The notes under the pieces were generated by a model that saw only the letters and a program-made list of their open reading frames with translations, had not been told where the DNA came from and searched no databases. The translations under genes were made by a program, and so were the position numbers. A stretch of 64,000 nt of DNA. Origin: Galbibacter orientalis DSM 19592. Its GTDB lineage: Bacteria; Bacteroidota; Bacteroidia; Flavobacteriales; Flavobacteriaceae. Positions 56,012 to 64,000 of this stretch are shown here, piece after piece. The DNA lies in assembly GCF_000260115.1 (NCBI RefSeq), contig NZ_JH651379.1, positions 3,126,240 to 3,190,239 on the forward strand, written 5' to 3'. How positions within the stretch are numbered: position 1 is the first letter of the stretch; the number at the start of each line of letters is the position of its first letter.

Positions 56012-57112
56012 ATGAAAAGAATTTTATTTTTATTCTTATTGGCATGTAGTTATGGGGCATTTTCTCAAGACTTGCCTGAGAATCCAGAACCGGGAAAGTG
56101 TTATGTTCGTTGTACAACGCCAGATGTGTATGTTAATGAAGATGTACAAATTATGGTAAAACCAGCATATAAGGTTTTAAAAACCTATCCCGCAGAATAC
56201 AAAACGGTAACAGAAAGAGTTTTGGTAAAAGAAGCTAGTAAAAAACTTACTATTGTTCCTGCAAAATGGGGTACAGAAACAGTTTCTTATGTTTCTAAAG
56301 AACCTTCTAATGAGTTAGAAATTGTGCCTGCAACTTTTTCTCCAAGCTCAGAAACTATAGAGATGAAACCTGCATATGCGCAATGGGAATTAGGTGCTCC
56401 GGCACCAGATTGTGAATCGTCTAACCCAGACGATTGTAGGTATTGGTGTTATAAAGGATATCCTGCGGAGTATGAAACCTTTCAAAAGGAAGTTCTAGCC
56501 GCAGATGCTTCAATAGTTTCTTCTCCAGTTGCAGAAAGGTCTGACAGTTATACTAAAGAAGTAATTGTAGAACCAGCAAGAGTAGAAGAGGTAGAAATTC
56601 CTGCTGAATATGATGAAATTACTAAAACTGTATTGGTAAAAGATGCTTATACAGTGGAGGAAACAATACCTGCGGTTTACAATACAGTTTCTCATGAAGT
56701 ACTTCAAACAAAAGGAGGTTTAACAACATGGAAAGAAGTAGAGTGTACGCTGGTTGAATATAACGCGTTACCTATAAATTGGAATTTAGCAAGTTATACA
56801 TTAACGCCAGAAGCTAAGAGAATTATAGACGAAAACTTAATGCCTGTTTTACAACAGAACCCTGGGGTTAAAGTTGAGTTAGCTTCTCATACAGATTCTA
56901 GAGGAACTAAAGAGAGTAACCAAACATTATCTGAAAGAAGAGCACAGGCGGTTGCTAATTACTTAGTAGAAAAAGGAGTTAATAGAAGTTTATTAGTAGC
57001 AAACGGTTATGGAGAATCAAAACTTAAAAACAGATGTTCAGACGGAGTATCTTGTACAGAACGTGAGCATGCAGTAAATAGAAGAACAGAATTTAGATTG
57101 ATAAATAACTAA
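56012..57112 (+). CDS. OmpA-family protein with PAxY repeats
   Basis: 366 residues. Signal peptide ILFLFLLACSYGAFSQ. Residues about 40-240 consist of degenerate repeats of about 25-35 residues, each with a P-A-x-aromatic start (PAYK, PAEY, PAKW, PATF, PAYA, PAEY, PAEY, PAVY) and a following beta strand such as ERVLVKEA or KTVLVKDA. The C-terminal OmpA domain (from about 255) shows VELASHTDSRGTKESNQTLS, ERRAQAVANYLVEKGV and NRRTEFRL, so it should bind peptidoglycan. It is likely an outer-membrane or periplasmic structural protein. Confidence 0.88.
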   Translation: MKRILFLFLLACSYGAFSQDLPENPEPGKCYVRCTTPDVYVNEDVQIMVKPAYKVLKTYPAEYKTVTERVLVKEASKKLTIVPAKWGTETVSYVSKEPSNELEIVPATFSPSSETIEMKPAYAQWELGAPAPDCESSNPDDCRYWCYKGYPAEYETFQKEVLAADASIVSSPVAERSDSYTKEVIVEPARVEEVEIPAEYDEITKTVLVKDAYTVEETIPAVYNTVSHEVLQTKGGLTTWKEVECTLVEYNALPINWNLASYTLTPEAKRIIDENLMPVLQQNPGVKVELASHTDSRGTKESNQTLSERRAQAVANYLVEKGVNRSLLVANGYGESKLKNRCSDGVSCTEREHAVNRRTEFRLINN

Positions 57113-57229
57113 CCAACTTTTTCAATTTAAATCCCTCATAACGGGTTAATTCTCGGTAATTTGAGTCGAAATGAATTACTTTGTTATGTTTGAATCTTTA
57201 GGAATAGGTTTCTATGGAACGGATTCAAA

Positions 57230-57259
57230 AAAAAAGAGCTGTGAAAACAGCTCTTTTTT
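57230..57259. terminator. Terminator after the OmpA gene
   Basis: AAAAAAGAGCTGT (57230-57242) pairs perfectly with ACAGCTCTTTTTT (57247-57259), loop GAAA. It lies between convergent genes. The stretch 57131-57200 before it carries decayed R3-like sequence (TCCCTCATAA, TCGAAATGAATTA). Confidence 0.9.
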
Positions 57260-57339
57260 ATGCTTAGCTACTATATTCACAGAGATAAAATACATTTGTG
57301 AATTCGTGGTAAACAAACTTCTGTATAAAATATTGAAGT

Positions 57340-57777
57340 TTATTGATGCTTTTTTATCATTTTAAAATAATTACGAGGATCTCTAAGGGAATTATACCCT
57401 TCAATTTCATCTATTTTTTTTCCTCTAGAATTTAAAAAAACAATTTTAGGAAATACTTTTTGCGAATTATAATCGGAAAGTAATTCTTTATTTTTTTTAA
57501 GTTGTTCAGGAGAAATAATATCCACTCTTCTTGGAATGTCTACCTTTACAAGAACATAGTCTTTAGACAGTTCTCTAAATTCATCCGTATCAAATAAATC
57601 TGCTTTCAGCATTTTGCAAGGGCCACACCAATCGCTTCCAGTAAAATACATCATTATATTTTTCTTTTCATGTTTAGCTATACTTTTTGCTTCAGAAAAA
57701 TCGGTATACCATTCTACATTATTTGTGCTAGAAGTAAGCATGAAAGTAGTTATGAAAAGGGAAATAAAAATCTTCAT
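57340..57777 (-). CDS. Exported thioredoxin-family protein
   Basis: 145 residues with an N-terminal signal peptide (IFISLFITTFMLTSS). The thioredoxin fold has the active site SDWCGPCKML (Cys51 and Cys54), a DsbD-C/TlpA-like DVDIPRR-type beta strand region and the cis-Pro segment VFPKIVFL. The layout fits periplasmic DUF255/thioredoxin_7-type proteins of Bacteroidota. A disulfide-reducing role is likely. Downstream of ybaB by 41 nt on the same strand. Confidence 0.85.
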   Translation of the reverse strand: MKIFISLFITTFMLTSSTNNVEWYTDFSEAKSIAKHEKKNIMMYFTGSDWCGPCKMLKADLFDTDEFRELSKDYVLVKVDIPRRVDIISPEQLKKNKELLSDYNSQKVFPKIVFLNSRGKKIDEIEGYNSLRDPRNYFKMIKKHQ

Positions 57778-57818
57778 TTATATTTTTTTAAGTTTTATTG
57801 CAAAGACTAAGCCAAAAA

Positions 57819-58142
57819 CTATTTAAACATATCCATTCCAGGAATATTTGGCATTCCTTCTTTAGCTACAGCTCCTAATTCGGCTTCATTAATTTTAGTA
57901 GCTTGTTCAATTGCTTTATTTATATGTAAAACTAAATAATCTTCTAATTGTTCTTTATCCTGCAATAATTCATCATTTATTTCTAAAGATTTTAACTCAC
58001 GATTTGCAGTCATTGTTATAGATAAAAGCTTATCGGCACTCTCTTCAGAAACCGTTATTGTATCTAAACGTTTTTTAGTTTCTTCTATTTTTTGTTGGGT
58101 TTCTTTTAATTTCCCCATCATTCCCATTAGGTCTCCAAACAT
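57819..58142 (-). CDS. YbaB/EbfC nucleoid-associated protein
   Basis: 107 residues. The typical N-terminal coiled helix ([22 protein letters not shown]) is followed by beta strands ([21 protein letters not shown]) and a C-terminal helix ([17 protein letters not shown]), ending in a Met/Pro/Gly-rich tail ([10 protein letters not shown]). EbfC-type proteins bind DNA as dimers and affect nucleoid organisation. The usual partner genes dnaX and recR are not adjacent here. Confidence 0.9.
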   Translation of the reverse strand: MFGDLMGMMGKLKETQQKIEETKKRLDTITVSEESADKLLSITMTANRELKSLEINDELLQDKEQLEDYLVLHINKAIEQATKINEAELGAVAKEGMPNIPGMDMFK

Positions 58143-58204
58143 AATTTTATATTTTATTTCAACAAAATTACTAAATTAGAAGAATGTATCTAAAATAAAT
58201 TAAT

Positions 58205-60337
58205 ATGAATATCCGTCTTCTCATTCCTTTGCTATGTCTTATTTTTGTGGCTTCCTGTAAAAAGAAAGAAACTAAAAATATGAAAGAGATTACCCCTCCA
58301 ATTGCAGATAAAAAGCCTGTAACCCTTGAAAAACATGGAGATATAAGAATAGACGATTACTATTGGATGAACGAAAGAGAGAATCCAGAAGTAATTGATT
58401 ATCTAGAGCGTGAAAATGCTTATTTTGAAAAAATGACCGCACATACCGATGCTTTTGAAGAGGATTTGTTCAAAGAAATGAAGGGGCGTATAAAAGAAGA
58501 CGATGAGTCGGTACCCTATAAATACAATGGGTATTGGTACATAACCAAGTATGAAGAAGGGAAGGATTATCCTGTTTATATTCGTAAAAAGGATGTTGAT
58601 GGTGCTGTGGAAGAGGTTATGTTTGACTGTAATGAAATGGCAAAAGATTTTTCTTACTTCAATTTAAGAGGAATTAATATCAGTCCAGATAATAAATTAG
58701 CTGTTTTTGGAGTGGATACTTTAAGTAGAAGAAAGTATACTCTTCAAGTTAAAAACTTGGAAACAGGTGAAATACTTCCTTTAAAAATAGAAAATACTAC
58801 AGGAGGAAGTACTTGGGCAAATGATAATAAAACCTTGTTTTACACTCGAAAAGATGAACAAACTTTAAGGTCTGATAAAGTTTATAAGCATATTTTAGGG
58901 CAGAAAAACGCTGAAGATGAGCTGGTTTATAACGAAAAAGACGAAACCTTTAATGCTTTTGTTTACAAAACGAAGTCTAAAAAATATATTGTTTTTGGTT
59001 CAGGAAGTACATTAACTTCTGAATATAGCTTTTTGGATGCAGATAACCCAGATGAGGAATTAACCGTTTTTCAACCTAGAATTAGAGGTTTGGAATACAG
59101 TATTTCTCATTATAAAGATTCGTTTTACATTATTACCAATGCAGATAAAGCAACCAATTTTAAACTGATGAAAACTTCTGTGGATAAAACCAAAAAAGAA
59201 AATTGGGAGGAAGTTATTCCGCATAGAGAAGATGTATTATTAGAAGATATCGATATTTTTAAAGATTACTTGGTTGTTAGTGAACGCTCTAATGGGTTAA
59301 ATAAAATTAAGGTTACCCGTTGGGATGGAACTAATGAATATTACATTCCGTTTGATAATGAAACTTACACAGTATTTCCATCCACCAATTTAGAGTTTGA
59401 TACAGATACGCTTCGTTATGTGTATAATTCTTTGACAACGCCTTCGAGTACGGTAGATTTTGATATGATTTCTAAGGAAAAAACAGTATTAAAAGAGCAG
59501 GAAGTGCTAGGAGGGAAGTTCGATAAAGATAATTATGCCTCTGAGCGTATCTGGGCAAAAGCTGGAGATGGAACTATGATTCCGATTTCCTTAGTTTATA
59601 AAAAAGGAATTAAAAAAGATGGTAAAAATCCATTACTATTATATGGATATGGTTCTTATGGGGCTACTATAGATCCGTATTTTTCTACCGTTAGATTATC
59701 GTTATTGGACCGTGGATTTATTTATGCTATTGCACATATTCGTGGCGGGGAATATTTAGGAAGAAAATGGTATGAGGATGGAAAACTATTAACAAAGAAA
59801 AACACATTTACCGATTTTGTAGATTGTTCTAAATTTTTAATTGAAGAAAATTATACTTCCAATAAGCACTTGTATGCTATGGGAGGTTCTGCAGGGGGAC
59901 TTCTAATGGGAGCTGTAATTAATAATGCTCCAGAACTTTATAACGGAGTTATTGCAGCAGTTCCTTTTGTAGATGTAGTTACTACTATGTTAGACGAATC
60001 CATTCCATTAACAACAGGAGAATATGATGAGTGGGGAAATCCAAACAATAAGGAGTATTACAACTATATAAAAGAGTATTCCCCATATGATAATGTGGAA
60101 GAAAAAGTGTATCCAAATTTATTAGTCACAACAGGATTACATGATTCTCAAGTGCAATATTGGGAGCCAGCAAAGTGGGTAGCAAAGTTAAGAAATGTTA
60201 AAAAAGGCGATAACCTTTTATTGTTTCATATTAATATGGATGCAGGCCATGGGGGAGCTTCGGGGAGATTTGAAGCCTTAAAAGAGGTTGCAGAAGAGTA
60301 TGCATTCCTATTAGATTTGGAAGGAATCCGGCAGTAA
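58205..60337 (+). CDS. S9 prolyl oligopeptidase family (oligopeptidase B-like) lipoprotein
   Basis: 710 residues. Lipoprotein signal peptide LLIPLLCLIFVASC (Cys18). An N-terminal beta-propeller is followed by a C-terminal alpha/beta hydrolase domain with the catalytic Ser in GGSAGGLLMG, Asp in GLHDSQVQY and His in DAGHGGASGR. ERENAYFEKMTAH and IRGGEYLGRKWYEDGKLL are typical of oligopeptidase B. It would degrade oligopeptides after basic residues in the periplasm. Confidence 0.9.
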   Translation: MNIRLLIPLLCLIFVASCKKKETKNMKEITPPIADKKPVTLEKHGDIRIDDYYWMNERENPEVIDYLERENAYFEKMTAHTDAFEEDLFKEMKGRIKEDDESVPYKYNGYWYITKYEEGKDYPVYIRKKDVDGAVEEVMFDCNEMAKDFSYFNLRGINISPDNKLAVFGVDTLSRRKYTLQVKNLETGEILPLKIENTTGGSTWANDNKTLFYTRKDEQTLRSDKVYKHILGQKNAEDELVYNEKDETFNAFVYKTKSKKYIVFGSGSTLTSEYSFLDADNPDEELTVFQPRIRGLEYSISHYKDSFYIITNADKATNFKLMKTSVDKTKKENWEEVIPHREDVLLEDIDIFKDYLVVSERSNGLNKIKVTRWDGTNEYYIPFDNETYTVFPSTNLEFDTDTLRYVYNSLTTPSSTVDFDMISKEKTVLKEQEVLGGKFDKDNYASERIWAKAGDGTMIPISLVYKKGIKKDGKNPLLLYGYGSYGATIDPYFSTVRLSLLDRGFIYAIAHIRGGEYLGRKWYEDGKLLTKKNTFTDFVDCSKFLIEENYTSNKHLYAMGGSAGGLLMGAVINNAPELYNGVIAAVPFVDVVTTMLDESIPLTTGEYDEWGNPNNKEYYNYIKEYSPYDNVEEKVYPNLLVTTGLHDSQVQYWEPAKWVAKLRNVKKGDNLLLFHINMDAGHGGASGRFEALKEVAEEYAFLLDLEGIRQ

Positions 60338-60351
60338 TTAAAAAAAATAAT

Positions 60352-60359
60352 TAAATTTG
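60352..60359 (+). promoter_or_regulatory. Promoter -7 box of the putative sulfonolipid genes
   Basis: TAAATTTG matches TAnnTTTG, 50 nt before the ATG at 60410 and just after the peptidase stop codon. Confidence 0.6.
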
Positions 60360-60409
60360 CATGGTTTGGAGGAATTCAAAACTATTTTGTATCTAACCAA
60401 ATTGTTTAT

Positions 60410-61450
60410 ATGAAACAAAAGATAAATGCTTACGATAATGTTTTAGATTTAATAGGGAATACCCCATTACTAAAGCTTAAAAAAATAACCCAAAATCTTA
60501 TCGGAAATTTTTACGCTAAAGTAGAAGCTTTCAACCCGGGTCATTCTAGTAAGGATCGTATAGCGCTACACATTATTGAAGAAGCAGAACGTAAAGGAAT
60601 TTTAAAACCTGGCGACACAATTATTGAAACTACCTCTGGAAATACTGGTTTTAGTATTGCCATGGTTAGTGTAATTAAGGGATACGATTGTATTCTTGCC
60701 GTTAGTTCTAAATCTTCTCCCGATAAAATAGATATGTTACGTGCCATGGGCGCAAAAGTATATGTTTGTCCAGCGCATGTAAGTGCAGACGATCCTAGAT
60801 CTTACTATCAAGTAGCAAGGCGGATGCATGACGAAATGAAAGGTTCTGTTTATATTAATCAATACTTTAATGAACTTAATATAGATGCGCATTACCAATC
60901 TACAGGTCCTGAAATTTGGGAGCAAACAGCCGGACAAATAACTCATTTTATAGCTTGTAGTGGAACTGGAGGAACTATTTCTGGAACTGCTAGATTCTTA
61001 AAAGAAAAAAATCCTGCTGTAAAAGTAATAGGAGTAGATGCCTATGGTTCTGTACTCAAAAAGTATCACGAAACAAGAGAGTTTGATTCTGATGAAATCT
61101 ATCCATATAGAATAGAAGGTTTAGGAAAAAATTTGATTCCAACGGCAACAGATTTTGATGTAATAGATAAATTTATCAAAGTTACAGATGAAGAAAGTGC
61201 CCATACTGCCCGAGAGATTTCTAAAACTGAAGGTTGCTTTGTAGGTTATACAAGTGGCGCTGTTATGCAAGCCGTGAAACAATTAGCAGAAGAAGGAGAA
61301 TTTGATGAAAATAGTAATGTAGTTATGATTTTTCCTGACCATGGTTCTAGATATATGAGTAAAATATATAGCGATGATTGGATGAGAGCTCAAGGATTTT
61401 TTGATGCTATTAATACAGAAGAAACACAAAAAATAGAATATATAAAATAA
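60410..61450 (+). CDS. PLP-dependent cysteate/cysteine synthase-like enzyme
   Basis: Fold-type II PLP enzyme of 346 residues. The Schiff-base lysine is Lys48 in GHSSKDRIA (not the SVKDR of CysK/CysM). [13 protein letters not shown] and the phosphate loop [12 protein letters not shown] are present. It is about 50 residues longer than CysM of this window and distinct from it. In Bacteroidota such enzymes next to an alpha-oxoamine synthase have been described, as I recall, as cysteate synthases of capnine synthesis (CapA), using a serine-type substrate and sulfite. The next genes fit this. A cystathionine beta-synthase or plain cysteine synthase role remains possible. Confidence 0.75.
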   Translation: MKQKINAYDNVLDLIGNTPLLKLKKITQNLIGNFYAKVEAFNPGHSSKDRIALHIIEEAERKGILKPGDTIIETTSGNTGFSIAMVSVIKGYDCILAVSSKSSPDKIDMLRAMGAKVYVCPAHVSADDPRSYYQVARRMHDEMKGSVYINQYFNELNIDAHYQSTGPEIWEQTAGQITHFIACSGTGGTISGTARFLKEKNPAVKVIGVDAYGSVLKKYHETREFDSDEIYPYRIEGLGKNLIPTATDFDVIDKFIKVTDEESAHTAREISKTEGCFVGYTSGAVMQAVKQLAEEGEFDENSNVVMIFPDHGSRYMSKIYSDDWMRAQGFFDAINTEETQKIEYIK

Positions 61451-61459
61451 AATTATAAG

Positions 61460-62323
61460 ATGTCTAATTTCAATTTGGTTGATAAAGTAGAAAACATCAC
61501 CAAAAAGGAATTTAAAGAAAGGTATCTTTCAACCAATACACCAGTAATATTTAAAGACTTAGCCAAAAATTGGAGAGCGACTACGAAATGGACTTTTGAT
61601 TTTTTTAAAGAAAATTACGGAGATTGGGAAATTCCTATGTATGATGATTCTTATCATAACCCAGGGAATGGTTATATGAAACCGGTTTCTCATAAAAAAT
61701 TTAGAGATTATCTAAATATTATAGAGACAAAGCCTACAAGTTTAAGATTTCATAATTTTCAAATAATGAAACGAGCTCCAGAACTTGCAAAAGATTATGA
61801 AACTCCAACCATAATGAATGGCTTTTTAAAGTTTGCTTTAATGTTTTTTGGAGGAAAAGGATCGGCACTTAACCTTCATTATGATATAGATTGTTCTCAT
61901 GTGTTTTTAACGCATTTTCAAACGCAGAAAAAAGTATATTTATTTCCGCAAGAGCAATCACAATTACTATATAAATTACCATATACCAATCATTCACATT
62001 TGGATGTTTTAAATCCAGATTATAATAAATATCCAGCTTATAAATATGCTAAAGGCATAGAGGCTACAATAGAACATGGAGAAACATTATTTATTCCTAA
62101 ATTGTGGTGGCATTATGTGTATTATTCTAAAGGAGGCTATTCATTAGCACTTAGAGCTAACAATTCACTAAAAACTAAAGCAAAAGGTTTGTCTAATTTA
62201 GTGCGACTTTTTACAGTAGATAATGGAATGAATTACTTAGCAGGAGAAAAATGGAAACATTACAAAGATCAAAAAGCTGAGGAAAATGCAATAAAGGCGA
62301 TGCAAGAAATAAAATCAGTATAA
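61460..62323 (+). CDS. Cupin-like/JmjC-type putative Fe(II)/2-oxoglutarate dioxygenase
   Basis: 287 residues. The N-terminal VDKVENITKKEFKERYLS and PVIFKDLAKNWRATTKW match the cupin_8/JmjC-like group. The metal triad is seen as His140 and Asp142 (LHYDID) and His218 (PKLWWHYV), with Lys157/158 placed to hold 2-oxoglutarate. Such enzymes hydroxylate proteins or small molecules. It begins 9 nt after the PLP enzyme gene and precedes the SDR by 32 nt. The location suggests, but does not prove, a lipid- or headgroup-modifying hydroxylation. Confidence 0.78.
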   Translation: MSNFNLVDKVENITKKEFKERYLSTNTPVIFKDLAKNWRATTKWTFDFFKENYGDWEIPMYDDSYHNPGNGYMKPVSHKKFRDYLNIIETKPTSLRFHNFQIMKRAPELAKDYETPTIMNGFLKFALMFFGGKGSALNLHYDIDCSHVFLTHFQTQKKVYLFPQEQSQLLYKLPYTNHSHLDVLNPDYNKYPAYKYAKGIEATIEHGETLFIPKLWWHYVYYSKGGYSLALRANNSLKTKAKGLSNLVRLFTVDNGMNYLAGEKWKHYKDQKAEENAIKAMQEIKSV

Positions 62324-62355
62324 AGAAGATTGAGCATCGCAATAAAAAAGTATAA

Positions 62356-63216
62356 ATGAAAAATATATTAATAACAGGAGTTTCTTCTGGGATAGGCTAT
62401 ACAACAGCAAAATTATTTTTAGATAAGGGTTTTTTAGTTTTTGGTAGCGTTAGAAAAAAAGAAGATGCTGCAGCGTTAAAAGAAAAATTAGGAGCAAATT
62501 TTCATCCGCTTCTATTTGATGTTATAGATGAAGAGGCTATAAAAAAAGCATCCTTAGAAGTTGAAAACATTTTAGATGGAGCGTCCTTAGATTGCTTAGT
62601 AAATAATGCTGGGGTATCTGTAAACGGACCCTTAGCGTATATTCCTATTGAAGAATTTTCAAGTCAGTTAAACATAAATGTACTTGGCGTTTTACGTGTT
62701 ACACAGGCTTTTCTTCCTCTTTTAGGTTTTGATAATAATCGTCCTAAAGGAAGAATTATTAATATTAGTAGTGGTTCTGGGAGAGTAACAAGACCCTTTA
62801 TGGCGCCTTATTCAGCATCTAAATATGCAGTAGAAGCATTATCGGATGGATTTAGAAGAGAATTAAATGACTTTGGAATAGAGGTAACAGTAATAGAGCC
62901 AGGACCGATAAAATCTGAAATTTGGAATAAAGCAAAAGCAGATGCAGAAACACAGGTGAATAAATATAAAAATACTCCGTACGAAAAAATTTACGACAAT
63001 ATGGATAAAGCCGTACAAGGAATGGAAGGTATTGCTTTAGAAGCTAGTGAAGTGTCGAATTTAATCTACGGAATATATGAAGGAAAGAAGAACAAGACTC
63101 GCTACTTGGTAGCCCCTAAAAAGTGGTTGTTTTGGCTAGCAATTCATGTTTTTCCAGATAAGTTCTTAGATAAGATGTTTCAAAAACAGTTTAAGAAACT
63201 TGTAGAAGAAAAGTAA
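62356..63216 (+). CDS. SDR family reductase
   Basis: Classical SDR of 286 residues. Cofactor motif TGVSSGIG (7-14), NNAG (83-86), catalytic Ser139, Tyr152 and Lys156 (YSASK). The C-terminal ~40 residues are hydrophobic and basic (KKWLFWLAIHVF, KMFQKQFKKL), as in membrane-associated 3-ketosphinganine or 17-beta-hydroxysteroid-type reductases. In the capnine pathway the 3-keto intermediate is reduced by such an SDR, so it is a good candidate for that step. Substrate is inferred from context only. Confidence 0.8.
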   Translation: MKNILITGVSSGIGYTTAKLFLDKGFLVFGSVRKKEDAAALKEKLGANFHPLLFDVIDEEAIKKASLEVENILDGASLDCLVNNAGVSVNGPLAYIPIEEFSSQLNINVLGVLRVTQAFLPLLGFDNNRPKGRIINISSGSGRVTRPFMAPYSASKYAVEALSDGFRRELNDFGIEVTVIEPGPIKSEIWNKAKADAETQVNKYKNTPYEKIYDNMDKAVQGMEGIALEASEVSNLIYGIYEGKKNKTRYLVAPKKWLFWLAIHVFPDKFLDKMFQKQFKKLVEEK

Positions 63217-63245
63217 AAAATTTATGATAAGAGTTTAAATTTAGT

Positions 63246-63253
63246 TACTTTTG
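63246..63253 (+). promoter_or_regulatory. Promoter -7 box of the alpha-oxoamine synthase gene
   Basis: TACTTTTG matches TAnnTTTG, 49 nt before the ATG at 63303. Confidence 0.55.
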
Positions 63254-63302
63254 CGTGCTGTAAATTTAACGTTTATTTGAACATAAAAGAAACTCCATTT
63301 AC

Positions 63303-64000
63303 ATGAGAGATTTATTTGATAGGATTATTGAGAACAAAGGGCCATTAGGAAAATGGGCTTCTCAGGCAGAGGGATATTTTGTATTTCCTAAATTGGAAGG
63401 GAATATTTCAAACAGAATGAAGTTTAATGGGAAAGAAGTAATTACCTGGAGTATCAATGATTATCTTGGTCTTGCTAATCATCCTGAAGTTTTGAAAGCA
63501 GATGCTGAAGCTGCTGCTGAACATGGTGCCGCATACCCAATGGGAGCACGAATGATGAGTGGGCATACAGACCTTCATGAGCAATTACAAAACGAACTTG
63601 CTGAGTTTGTAAAAAAGGAATCAACATATTTATTAAACTTTGGTTATCAAGGAATGGTATCTGCCATAGATGCTTTGGTTACTAAAGATGATATTATTGT
63701 GTATGATGTAGATTCTCATGCATGTATTATTGACGGGGTTCGTCTGCATATGGGAAAACGTTTTACATATCAACATAACGATATGGAAAGCCTTGAGAAA
63801 AACTTAGAGCGTGCTACCAAAATGGCAGAACAAACTGGTGGTGGGATACTTGTTATTTCTGAAGGTGTTTTTGGAATGCGTGGAGAACAAGGACGATTAA
63901 AAGAAATAGTTGCCTTAAAAGGGAAATATAATTTTAGATTACTTGTAGATGATGCTCACGGATTTGGAACACTAGGTGCTACTGGAGCTGGTGCAGGTGA
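63303..64000 (+). CDS. Alpha-oxoamine synthase (serine palmitoyltransferase / cysteate acyltransferase-like), partial
   Basis: The frame begins with ATG 63303 (MRDLFDRIIENKGPLGKW) and is open to the window end, giving about 232 residues. The PLP-binding Asp is in LVDDAHGFGTLG. Other marks are WSINDYLGLANHPE, GARMMSGHTDLHEQLQ and YDVDSHACIIDGV. The Schiff-base lysine would lie beyond the window. The family condenses an amino acid with acyl-CoA/ACP: serine (sphingolipid), cysteate (capnine) or glycine. The upstream PLP synthase and SDR favour cysteate. Confidence 0.82.
   Translation, partial: MRDLFDRIIENKGPLGKWASQAEGYFVFPKLEGNISNRMKFNGKEVITWSINDYLGLANHPEVLKADAEAAAEHGAAYPMGARMMSGHTDLHEQLQNELAEFVKKESTYLLNFGYQGMVSAIDALVTKDDIIVYDVDSHACIIDGVRLHMGKRFTYQHNDMESLEKNLERATKMAEQTGGGILVISEGVFGMRGEQGRLKEIVALKGKYNFRLLVDDAHGFGTLGATGAGAG

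Noticed and set aside
60410-61450. Second cysteine synthase gene (cysK)
   Set aside because: The lysine motif is SSKDR, not SVKDR, the protein is longer, and the neighbours are lipid-type enzymes; cysM with epsC already serves cysteine synthesis. Not excluded, but less likely.

Overview
The window is a chromosomal stretch of a Bacteroidota genome, most likely a marine-type Flavobacteriaceae. The evidence is a very AT-rich base composition, several promoters matching the Bacteroidota consensus (TTTG, then about 20 nt, then TAnnTTTG), a SusC/SusD pair, TonB-linked receptors with N-terminal carboxypeptidase-regulatory-like domains, a short primary sigma factor, and many lipoproteins ending their signal peptide in S/G-C. 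The genus cannot be fixed from the sequence alone. I see no tRNA, rRNA, CRISPR array, prophage or intact insertion sequence.

Layout. 1-3699: the end of a VWA-type membrane protein, an SDR, a prohibitin-like protein, an HhH protein and a coiled-coil OmpA protein. 3900-11970: a complete histidine operon, hisG-D-C-B-H-A-(phnA-like)-F-IE. It is preceded by a consensus promoter, an 18-codon leader peptide with five His codons, and a terminator/antiterminator pair, which together look like textbook ribosome-mediated attenuation. 12006-13097: CorA. 13122-15982: what looks like the remains of a RiPP locus, with a C39 exporter-peptidase fragment, a TlpA-like thioredoxin lipoprotein, an N-terminal scrap resembling a grasp-with-spasm ATP-grasp maturase, and a frameshifted gene. 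16333-22152: sulfur genes (TauE/SafE exporter, DoxD/DoxA-like fusion, DsrE-like protein, mercaptopyruvate sulfurtransferase, CysM, serine acetyltransferase). 22416-33502: housekeeping and conserved genes, with an isolated SusC/SusD pair at 25878-30961. 33554-47241: PBP1A, RpoD, SlyD, a helicase, an ABC-F protein, a hydrolase, FumC and small secreted proteins. 47680-58142: a 57-residue membrane protein too short for ordinary ORF calling, a TonB-dependent receptor, ArsC, RF2, an aldolase, an unrecognised 593-residue protein, YegP, a repeat-containing OmpA protein, a thioredoxin and YbaB. 58205-64000: an S9 peptidase, then a row of a PLP-dependent cysteate/cysteine synthase-like enzyme, a cupin/JmjC-like putative dioxygenase, an SDR and an alpha-oxoamine synthase (cut by the window end). 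That row matches the expected gene set for sulfonolipid (capnine) synthesis.

Working together: the his genes supply all ten steps of the pathway. The sulfur genes could link thiosulfate/sulfide handling to cysteine synthesis. The last genes would turn a serine- or phosphoserine-like precursor plus sulfite into a sulfonolipid of the envelope.

Intergenic DNA holds at least four dispersed repeat families, the clearest being a roughly 170-235 bp element in three divergent copies (5059, 17368, 55261) and two hairpin elements with terminal inverted repeats (39248, 44471). All family assignments are from memory of protein families and motifs; no database search was run.
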